NCBI GenBank assembly: GCA_947371915.1 | Contig: CANBRM010000001.1 | Coordinates: forward strand, 39,236 to 103,235 | Source: Comamonadaceae bacterium | GTDB lineage: Bacteria; Pseudomonadota; Gammaproteobacteria; Burkholderiales; Burkholderiaceae_C | Reading direction: 5' to 3' | DNA length: 64,000 nucleotides | Part shown: positions 40,111 through 47,476 of the stretch, piece after piece | Layout: each line of letters begins with the position of its first letter | Numbering within the stretch: position 1 is the stretch's first letter | Made by a program: the position numbers and the translations under genes | Notes under the pieces: model-generated | What the model saw: only the letters and a program-made list of their open reading frames with translations | Database searches by the model: none | What the model was told of the DNA's origin: nothing

Positions 40111-41691
40111 TCACTTGGGCAGCATGGCCCAGAGTTTGGATTTGTCCACAGGGCACCCCAGCGCTTCAAAGCGGTCTCTCGCCTTGAGGTTGAGCACATA
40201 GGGCAGGTATTCGCCCATAGCCTCTTTTTCGGTGCCGGGTTGGGTCACGGCGAACCAGCTGTGTTTGAAGTCCGCATGCACCTGGGTGTGGCGGTTGATG
40301 AGCGATGCAAATTGTGGTGAGCCGCTGACCATGCCGTCGCCGTTGCCGATGTCGATCCACGCCACACCGCATTGGGCATTGGCATTGCTGGGGCGGTCTT
40401 CCTGGCGCGAAATCACCAAGGCATAGCGTCCCGTGTCGTCCGCGCTGGCCGCCAGTTGTTCGTCGTAGATGCAGTCGGGGGTGCTGGCAGCGGTCAAGGA
40501 GCCTCCTGTGCAGACCGAGGCATAACGCATGTCGTAGTCTGCAGGGTTGTCTTTTTCGCCATGCCAGTTTTTAGGGGTGCGCGGCAGCTTGGCCGTCATG
40601 ACATAGACCTGACCGTAATTTCGGCTCAGGTAGGTGTAGCCATAACGCGTGACCTTGTTGCTCCACCAGCCGCCCACTTGTTCGGGTGTTTTGGCCGTGA
40701 GCATGGGGAAGAACAAATCGGTCACCACCTGCTTGCGGTTAAAGAAGGCTTGCAACGGGCGCGCCTCCACATCCTTGGCGCCCACATTGGCCGTGTCCAC
40801 CCAAGGCAGATGGGTCAGTAAGACCCAGGCGCGGCCATCGACCGAGCTGGGCAATTGCTTGCCACGCATCGGCGTGTTGCTGGCTTCGCAGGCGGCATCA
40901 CCCTCCAGGCGTTGGCCATCGGCTTTGATCATGGCTACGGCGGGCAGGGCCACGCTGCCCAGGTAATCGGCGCTGTGGTCGGGCACGTAGTTGCGCATCC
41001 ACATGAACACTTCTGCGCCTGCATCCGCGTTGGTGTAAAGCGTGTTGGCCGGGCGTGGTGAGACCGGCTTGCCGTTCACGATGGTGAAGGTGTAGCGGCG
41101 GTTCTTGGCATCGCGAGGCACACCGGGCTTGAATGGATTGACCGAGCCTGCATCGGGCGTGATCTCCACGTCATTGAGTGCATCCTGCGGCTCGCCACGG
41201 GGGTTGTAAGTGTTGAAGTTCCAATGCCGCATGTGCGGGAATTCGCCCTGCACGACCAGTTTGGCGCCCTCTGGCAATTTGAATGCCGTAGGAATGTAAG
41301 TGGTGGCGGTGTCAGGGAACTGGTTTTCCAATGAAAAGGAGTTGGCGTCGTTGGTGAAGACGCCGTTTCGTGCGCGGGGACCAGGCCAAAAACATGAGCG
41401 CAGGCTCAAGTTGTGTTTCTGGTTGGCCGCGGTGTGGATGTCCATCGGCTTTTCAGGCGGCATCGGCGGCACGATGCGGCCACGACCTGCGCTGTCGACC
41501 ACATAGCCCACATCGTTGGGCTTGGGGGTGCCGTCGGCAGCGCCTTGGCCCATTTCATATTGCTTGTAAGTGGGGCGGTTGATGCTCGGGTCGTCTTTGG
41601 CCAGACGTGATGTGGCCCACAGCACTGCTGCGGCCACGAGTGCGATCAGGGTGATCAGCACAGCAGCGACGATTTTGAGAAATTTTTTCAT
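40111..41691 (-). CDS. Uncharacterised membrane-anchored/exported protein, 526 aa
   Basis: N-terminal TM MKKFLKIVAAVLITLIALVAAAVLWA, long soluble domain with no family I recognise; same strand and tight spacing with alk-like genes. Confidence 0.8.
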   Translation of the reverse strand: MKKFLKIVAAVLITLIALVAAAVLWATSRLAKDDPSINRPTYKQYEMGQGAADGTPKPNDVGYVVDSAGRGRIVPPMPPEKPMDIHTAANQKHNLSLRSCFWPGPRARNGVFTNDANSFSLENQFPDTATTYIPTAFKLPEGAKLVVQGEFPHMRHWNFNTYNPRGEPQDALNDVEITPDAGSVNPFKPGVPRDAKNRRYTFTIVNGKPVSPRPANTLYTNADAGAEVFMWMRNYVPDHSADYLGSVALPAVAMIKADGQRLEGDAACEASNTPMRGKQLPSSVDGRAWVLLTHLPWVDTANVGAKDVEARPLQAFFNRKQVVTDLFFPMLTAKTPEQVGGWWSNKVTRYGYTYLSRNYGQVYVMTAKLPRTPKNWHGEKDNPADYDMRYASVCTGGSLTAASTPDCIYDEQLAASADDTGRYALVISRQEDRPSNANAQCGVAWIDIGNGDGMVSGSPQFASLINRHTQVHADFKHSWFAVTQPGTEKEAMGEYLPYVLNLKARDRFEALGCPVDKSKLWAMLPK

Positions 41692-41730
41692 GCACTTGTC
41701 TCCTTGTTTTTCTGAGGCATCAGACTTGTA

Positions 41731-41895
41731 TCAGTCTTCGATCAGGTGGTAGTCCGACTTCATGGCGCCGCACTCCAAGCAGCACCAGTCTTCAGGCAAG
41801 TCCTCAAACGGGGTGCCCGGCGGGATGCCCGTGTCCGGGTCGCCTTCGGCTTCGTCGTACACATGGGCGCAATACGCGCAGCGGTATTTCTTCAT
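41731..41895 (-). CDS. Rubredoxin (AlkG-type); not in the supplied ORF track
   Basis: 54 aa read directly: [54 protein letters not shown]; two CxxC iron ligand pairs. Confidence 0.95.
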   Translation of the reverse strand: MKKYRCAYCAHVYDEAEGDPDTGIPPGTPFEDLPEDWCCLECGAMKSDYHLIED

Positions 41896-41918
41896 GTCAG
41901 CCTTTCAGTGCAATGGGG

Positions 41919-42869
41919 TCAGTGCGATCCGATGGTGGTGGTGCCACCGGGGTGGAAGGTGGGGATGAGCGCAAAACCGTGTTGGATGCGCAAATCGCGG
42001 GCGCGCAGTTCGGGCTCCATCAACTGCCAGACTTTGCGGTGGTTGTAGGACGGGGTGGTCGGCCACAGGTGGTGGATCAGGTGGTAGTTGTGCCACTGCA
42101 TCAGCGTGTCCATCAAGGGCTCATGGCCCATGCGCAAGGTGGTGCCGGCGGTCAGGTTGTTCTGGGTCGATGCGGCGGTGGTGATGTGCTGCAATTCACC
42201 ATGTTCATCGCCGTCCAAGTGCGGCAGCCACAAGAAGACAAAGCCTATCAAGGCGGTCGTGATGCGGGCTGGTACAAGCCACAGCATCACCACTTCCCAG
42301 CCGTAGCCGAAATAGACCAAGGCGGCCACCCCCGCGACGGTCATGGCAGCCAGCGGCAGGGTGTCTTTGAGGGTCTTCACGCCCCGTGGGTCGCCTGATC
42401 GCCAGTTGTAGACCGCATAAGACAGGTCGAAGGTCATCCAGCGAAAAACGATGTTCCACCAGGGGCCGTGCGCGTAGTGGTCGGGGTCTTTGGCTTCGTT
42501 GGTGAAGCGGTGGTGAATCATGTGCGAGTAGCGGAAGGTGCTCAGAGACACCTGAGGCGCAATCATCAAGAGGGCGATGCGGCCCATCCAGTCGTTGATC
42601 TGCACATTCGATGACGCACTGCGGTGCGTGGCGTCATGGGCCACGTGAAAGATCGGGTACATGAACAGCACATTGAGCATGGCCGCTGCCCAAAGGGGCA
42701 CATGCCCTTGCAGTGCCAAGGTGTCGGTGCCCACAATGCCCACCACGATGAACACCAAGATCGCCAAGGTGGGCCAGGCAATCACGGGTGGGTTCGTTAG
42801 CCGATAAAGCTCAGCTTTTTTCTCTGCCGAGACCGGGATCGGATTTTTCGAAGAAGCATTCGATGACAT
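41919..42869 (-). CDS. Membrane di-iron hydroxylase/desaturase-superfamily protein
   Basis: 316 aa, TM segments and histidine boxes HDATH, HMIHH, HLIHH; adjacent rubredoxin. Confidence 0.9.
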   Translation of the reverse strand: MSSNASSKNPIPVSAEKKAELYRLTNPPVIAWPTLAILVFIVVGIVGTDTLALQGHVPLWAAAMLNVLFMYPIFHVAHDATHRSASSNVQINDWMGRIALLMIAPQVSLSTFRYSHMIHHRFTNEAKDPDHYAHGPWWNIVFRWMTFDLSYAVYNWRSGDPRGVKTLKDTLPLAAMTVAGVAALVYFGYGWEVVMLWLVPARITTALIGFVFLWLPHLDGDEHGELQHITTAASTQNNLTAGTTLRMGHEPLMDTLMQWHNYHLIHHLWPTTPSYNHRKVWQLMEPELRARDLRIQHGFALIPTFHPGGTTTIGSH

Positions 42870-42963
42870 GGCGTTGTCTCTCTGGTTGGCTTAGCGGTGC
42901 ATGCCACCAAGCGTTTGTGTGTTCTGCCATTGTCTGGAGCGGTCGCTTTTCGGACAGCTCAGC

Positions 42964-43004
42964 AAGTGACAACATTTCCTCATTAGGTGACAATTCGTTC
43001 TCAT
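42964..43004. promoter_or_regulatory. Tandem direct repeats, candidate AraC-type operator
   Basis: aaGTGACAAcatttcCTCAT / agGTGACAAttcgttCTCAT, 14/20 identical by hand, start-to-start spacing 21 bp, running into the regulator start codon at 43003. Confidence 0.6.
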
Positions 43005-43983
43005 GATCGAACCCTCTCCTCCGGTGTCTTGGCGCGAAGGCGTCATCCACCCGGCCTATGTGCGCATCGCCATTGCACTGGCAGAGCGCATGGGCTTGGC
43101 TGTCGCTTTGCACCTGCCCGAAGGTGCACGCATGGTGTCTGTGCTGGATGTGCTGCCCTTGCTTGACGCCCTTGGAGTGGCTCATCAACCTTACTTGGGC
43201 ATCGAATTAGGCAGTCTGATTCCGGCATCGGCTCACGGGGCCATGGGCTATGCGGTGGTGTCCAGTTCCACGGTGGGCGAGGCCATGCACACGCTGGCGC
43301 GTTACGCCTCGATGCGCAACCGTTTTTTCAAGTACCGCTGTGAAAGCGATGAAGGCGAAATTCGCTTGGTGCTGGAGCCGCGCATGCCTCTGGGACCTCT
43401 GCGCACGTTTTGCGAAATCGGCACGGCCGTCTCGTTATTCAAGATGATCCAAGGGGTGGCCGGCGACGAAGCCTCCGCACATATGCACTTTGACGCGAAT
43501 TGGAACGGCGAAGTGCCTTTGCGTGTGCCCATGCAAATGCACTATGCACAAGCACAGACCGCCTTGCGTGTGCCGCAGACTGTCGCCCGCAAGGTCACCC
43601 CTACAGCAGACGCCAAGCTTTACGCCAGTGCTTGCCGAAGTTGCGAAGAAGAGTTGGCCGCCATCGATGGCCACCTGGTCTCGCGTCTGCGCGCCATGAT
43701 GCCCAGCGAGCAGCAAGAGTGGCCTAGCCTCAAGGAGGCCGCCGCGCGATTGGCCATGTCACCACGCACGGTGATTCGCCGATTGGTCGCTGAGGGCGTG
43801 ACATACCAAGCGTTGCTGGATGAGGCCAAAAGCGAGATGGCTTGCTGGTTACTTCAAAACACCAAGCTGCCCATGGGCGTCATTGCAGAACGGCTGGGCT
43901 TTGTGGATGACACCAACTTCAGCCGCAGTTTCCGGCGCTGGCGCGGCAGCACGCCGCTCGAATACCGTAAATCCGGTCAGTGA
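43003..43983 (+). CDS. AraC-family transcriptional regulator
   Basis: C-terminal SLKEAAARLAMSPRTVIRRLVAEGVTYQALLDEAKSEMACWLLQNTKLPMGVIAERLGFVDDTNFSRSFRRWRGSTPLEYRK. Confidence 0.95.
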   Translation: MIEPSPPVSWREGVIHPAYVRIAIALAERMGLAVALHLPEGARMVSVLDVLPLLDALGVAHQPYLGIELGSLIPASAHGAMGYAVVSSSTVGEAMHTLARYASMRNRFFKYRCESDEGEIRLVLEPRMPLGPLRTFCEIGTAVSLFKMIQGVAGDEASAHMHFDANWNGEVPLRVPMQMHYAQAQTALRVPQTVARKVTPTADAKLYASACRSCEEELAAIDGHLVSRLRAMMPSEQQEWPSLKEAAARLAMSPRTVIRRLVAEGVTYQALLDEAKSEMACWLLQNTKLPMGVIAERLGFVDDTNFSRSFRRWRGSTPLEYRKSGQ

Positions 43984-43999
43984 GCTGAAGCGACCGGCT

Positions 44000-45193
44000 T
44001 CAAAGCATGGCTGCATAAACCAAGTCGCGAAACAGGGGTCTGTAGTAGTCACGCTGGTTGGGCGCCTGAATCATCAGCATGGCGTACATGTCGAGCGCGG
44101 GGTCCACAAAAAACGTGGTGCCTGCGATGCCGCCCCAGTAATACAAGCCTACTGAGCCCGGCACCGGCGACACGCCCAAGTGCGTGCGCACCGCAAAGCC
44201 CAAACCAAAGCCATGCCCGGGTGGCAGCAAGGGCCCGTCGGACGGGATGTTGCCCAAGTGGTCGGCCGTCATGTAGTCGACGGTGTGTGGGCCCAGCAGG
44301 CGCACGCCGTTCAGCTCGCCTCGGTTGCGCAGGCACTGCAAAAAGCGCGTGTAGTCCATGGCGGTGGACATCAGGCCACCGCCGCCGCCCTCCATGGCGG
44401 GCACTTGGCGAGGTTCGATCACTTTCATGGGCACGCCGCCGTCTGGGTCGTGTGCGAAGGGTTCGGCAATGCGGTGGTGTTGCTCGGGCGGCACGGCAAA
44501 GCCGGTGTCCACCATGCCCAGCGGGCCAAAAATTTCGGTTTGCAAAAATGCACCCAGGTCTTGTCCGCTGACCACCTCCACCAACCGCCCCAGCACATCG
44601 GTGGCACGGCTATACGCCCACACGCTGCCGGGCTGGAACTGCAGCGGCAGTGCCGCCAGCGTTTGCGAAAACTCGGTGTTGCTTCGCTCGCGTGAGCCGA
44701 TCTTGACTTGGCCGTAGTGCTGTTGCACCGACGACGTGCCCAAAAATTCATACGTCAGCCCCGCCGTGTGACGCAACAGGTCTTGCACGGTGGCTGGGTT
44801 ATGCACCGGTTCCAGTCCATTCGGGGTGGCCACTTGCTGGTTGGCGTAATCGGGCAACCAACGGCTTACGGGGTCGCTGAGCAACAACAGCCCGCGCTCC
44901 ACCAGCATCATCACCGCCACCGACACCACGGGCTTGGTCATGGAGTAGATGCGAAAGATGCTGTCGGGCTGCATGGCCGAACCGCTGGCGGGGTCTTGCT
45001 GGCCCACGGCTTCGAAGAGTGCAATCTTTCCTTGCCGAGCAATCATGGCCACCGCGCCCGGCAAACGCCCACTGGCCACCTCGCGGCGCAACGCGTCCAT
45101 CAGGCGTTGCGTGCGCTCGGGGCACAGGCCCACGTCGGCGGGTTGGGCATGGGGCAGAGGTTGATGGGGTGAGGTGAGTTGGGTGGTGGACAT
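44000..45193 (-). CDS. Serine hydrolase, beta-lactamase/EstB family
   Basis: SMTKPVVSVAVMMLVERGLLLLSDPVSRWLPDY (SxxK), YSRATDVLGRLVEVVSG (YxR/YSN region), YYWGGIAGTTFFVDP. Confidence 0.9.
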   Translation of the reverse strand: MSTTQLTSPHQPLPHAQPADVGLCPERTQRLMDALRREVASGRLPGAVAMIARQGKIALFEAVGQQDPASGSAMQPDSIFRIYSMTKPVVSVAVMMLVERGLLLLSDPVSRWLPDYANQQVATPNGLEPVHNPATVQDLLRHTAGLTYEFLGTSSVQQHYGQVKIGSRERSNTEFSQTLAALPLQFQPGSVWAYSRATDVLGRLVEVVSGQDLGAFLQTEIFGPLGMVDTGFAVPPEQHHRIAEPFAHDPDGGVPMKVIEPRQVPAMEGGGGGLMSTAMDYTRFLQCLRNRGELNGVRLLGPHTVDYMTADHLGNIPSDGPLLPPGHGFGLGFAVRTHLGVSPVPGSVGLYYWGGIAGTTFFVDPALDMYAMLMIQAPNQRDYYRPLFRDLVYAAML

Positions 45194-45275
45194 TTGACGC
45201 TCCTTGAGATGGGCGATTTGTAACTCAAGGCCGGACAAATGGGTATCACCTAAAGCAACCCGCGAGGGTGCTGGT

Positions 45276-45305
45276 TAGAATACTTGTCCAACATATTGAA
45301 CAAGT
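45276..45305 (+). promoter_or_regulatory. Candidate promoter -10 and YefM operator
   Basis: TAGAAT (45276-45281) abutting inverted repeat ACTTGTcCAA-CATA-TTGaACAAGT (45282-45305). Confidence 0.55.
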
Positions 45306-45312
45306 GTGCGCC

Positions 45313-45567
45313 ATGCGAATCATTAGCTACTCTGAAGCCCGCAACGGTTTGAAGTCTGTTCTTGACGGTGTTGAGGATGATGCCGACATCACCATCATCA
45401 CCCGACGCGACGGCGGTGATGCGGTGGTGATGTCCATGGCCCATTACCAAAGCATGGCCGAAACCTTGTACCTGCTCTCCAACCCAGTCAACGCCGCCCA
45501 CCTCGCAGCGTCCATTGCGGAGCACAAGGCGGGCAAAGCGATGAAACGCGAACTGTTGCCCTCATGA
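45313..45567 (+). CDS. yefM: YefM-family antitoxin
   Basis: MRIISYSEARNGLKSVLDGVEDDADITIITRRDGGDAVVMSMAHYQSMAETLYLLSNP. Confidence 0.95.
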   Translation: MRIISYSEARNGLKSVLDGVEDDADITIITRRDGGDAVVMSMAHYQSMAETLYLLSNPVNAAHLAASIAEHKAGKAMKRELLPS

Positions 45568-45827
45568 GCCGAGGGATCGCGTTCACCTCGTATGCGTGGT
45601 CGGATTACCTGTACTGGCAAGGGCAAGATAAAAAAACGCTCAAGCGCATCAACTTGCTGATTGACGCTGCGCGGCGCGAGCCCTTTGATGGCATCGGCAA
45701 GCCAGAACCCTTGCTGGGTAATTTGTCGGGCTACTGGTCAAGGCGCATCGATGATGTGCATCGCTTGGTGTATGCCGTGGACGATGCGGAATTGACCGTG
45801 ATCGCCTGCCGCGGGCATTACCAGTAG
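45564..45827 (+). CDS. yoeB: YoeB-family toxin (Txe/YoeB)
   Basis: IAFTSYAWSDYLYWQGQDKKTLKRINLLIDAARREPFDGIGKPEPLLGNLSGYWSRRIDDVHRLVYAVDDAELTVIACRGHY. Confidence 0.96.
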   Translation: MSRGIAFTSYAWSDYLYWQGQDKKTLKRINLLIDAARREPFDGIGKPEPLLGNLSGYWSRRIDDVHRLVYAVDDAELTVIACRGHYQ

Positions 45828-45833
45828 CGCCGC

Positions 45834-46457
45834 TCAGTTTGCGGCGGTGGTTATGGCCCACAACGCCATTCCCCGCTGCGCCTTGCTCGTGTCACTGGGT
45901 GTCAGCGACACCGCACCTTGTGGCGTGTGACGCAGCTCATCCGCCAGCGCCATCAAAGCAGATTCGGGGCCGCTGAGCAGTTCAAGCTCCAGCTCGCGCA
46001 AGGGCTCTTGCAACGCGGTGCCGGGCACATGGATGTGGCCTTGGTCGAGGGCCACTTCGATCTGAGCACCTTCGTGCGTCACCACCCAGCGCGGGCGTTC
46101 AAAGTCGGTGCAAAACAGTGGTTTTAAATGGGGACGCAACGCCATCAGATCGGCGGCCAACGTGGTGTCGTCCACCAGTGTGTCGAACTGCAAGGCGCCT
46201 GGTGTGGTCGGGCCTTCCCACTCTTGGCGACGCGACAGACCGTTCTCGCTTTTGCCAGCCGTTTTCACCGTGAGCAGCCATTGCTCGCCTGCCAATCGTT
46301 CGCGAACGGCCATGCGGCGTTGCTTCAAATCTAGGGCGGGCGTGTCGAAGTAGGTGTTGAGCAGGCGTTGTGTTTGGGCCGGTTGGCTGAGTAGCGGGTG
46401 CGTCAACAGTGCAGCCACGTCTTGCTGGCACACGATGAGTTTGAGTTCGGTTTCCAT
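45834..46457 (-). CDS. CYTH-domain protein (inorganic triphosphatase-like)
   Basis: METELKLIV start (ExExK-type), LLNTYFDTPALDLKQRRMAVRERLAGEQWLLTVKT, ELELELLSG. Confidence 0.9.
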   Translation of the reverse strand: METELKLIVCQQDVAALLTHPLLSQPAQTQRLLNTYFDTPALDLKQRRMAVRERLAGEQWLLTVKTAGKSENGLSRRQEWEGPTTPGALQFDTLVDDTTLAADLMALRPHLKPLFCTDFERPRWVVTHEGAQIEVALDQGHIHVPGTALQEPLRELELELLSGPESALMALADELRHTPQGAVSLTPSDTSKAQRGMALWAITTAAN

Positions 46458-46525
46458 GGTGTGAGGACTTGTGCCGAGTCAGACACGTTGCGCTGAGAAC
46501 GGACGCGCTGAGGCGGCGAAAGATT

Positions 46526-46924
46526 TCAACGAGGGGCGTTCTGGAAGCGTGCGCGCAGGTAGGTCACGATGGCGGTCGAGTCTTGCAGCCACTGGGTTTG
46601 CCCGTTGGCGTCGGTGATTTGCAGGCAAGGCACTTTGGTGGCACCCGTGCCTTCTAGCAGTGCGTTGCGGTGCGTGCTGTCGTGTTGTGCGTCGCGCTTG
46701 TCAATGGGCAACGACAGACGACGCATTTCTTGGCGCACCTTGATGCAAAACGGGCAGGTGTTGAACTGGTACAGCACCATGGTCTGGCATTGCAGGTTGA
46801 CCGTGGTTTGTGCGGCGGGGTCGCGCTGCACGCCCTTGGGCTGGGTGAGTCGCTCTTTGAGCAGCATGACGGGGCCGAGGACGAGGCGCACGGTTTTAAA
46901 GAAGACACGGATGACAGGTTTCAT
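46526..46924 (-). CDS. Glutaredoxin-family protein with N-terminal hydrophobic segment
   Basis: MVLYQFNTCPFCIKVRQEMRRLSLPI (CPFC), TKVPCLQITDANGQTQWLQDSTAIVTYL. Confidence 0.88.
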   Translation of the reverse strand: MKPVIRVFFKTVRLVLGPVMLLKERLTQPKGVQRDPAAQTTVNLQCQTMVLYQFNTCPFCIKVRQEMRRLSLPIDKRDAQHDSTHRNALLEGTGATKVPCLQITDANGQTQWLQDSTAIVTYLRARFQNAPR

Positions 46925-47001
46925 GGGAGGGAATGGTAAGGCCTGAAGGCAATTGAGCCGTGTGGTCGTGGACAATGGTGCTTTTCATTCAAAGCCTAGC
47001 C

Positions 47002-47472
47002 ATGCACATCACTCAAGACACGGCCGTCACCATCAAATACCAAGTCACCACACCCACTGGCAAGCCTTTGGACTCGGGGCAATTGGCTTATTTGCACGGC
47101 GGCTACGAAAATATTTTTCCAAAGGTCGAAGCCGCGCTCAATGGCCAAGCCGTAGGCTTTGCTGTCACGTTGGATTTGAGCGCAGAAGACGCCTTTGGCG
47201 AGCGCGACGAATCGTTGGTGCGCGTCATTCCTAAAGCCGAATTTCCACCGGGCGTGAAAGTGGGCGGACAGTTGCAGGGCGCAGGTGCTGACGGACAGCC
47301 GCAAGTTTTTAACGTGGTCAAAATCAAAGGGCCCGAAGTGCACCTAGACGGCAACCATGAGTTGGCCGGTCAAGCGCTGCGTTTCAGCTGCACCGTGACA
47401 GCTGTGCGTGCCGCTACCGCCGAAGAAATTGCCCATCGCCATGTGCATGGCGCGCATGGGCATCAGCATTAA
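47002..47472 (+). CDS. slyD: FKBP-type peptidyl-prolyl isomerase SlyD-like
   Basis: Split FKBP domain with IF insertion (AFGERDESLVRVIPKAEFP), His-rich C-terminus HRHVHGAHGHQH. Confidence 0.9.
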   Translation: MHITQDTAVTIKYQVTTPTGKPLDSGQLAYLHGGYENIFPKVEAALNGQAVGFAVTLDLSAEDAFGERDESLVRVIPKAEFPPGVKVGGQLQGAGADGQPQVFNVVKIKGPEVHLDGNHELAGQALRFSCTVTAVRAATAEEIAHRHVHGAHGHQH

Positions 47473-47476
47473 AAAA

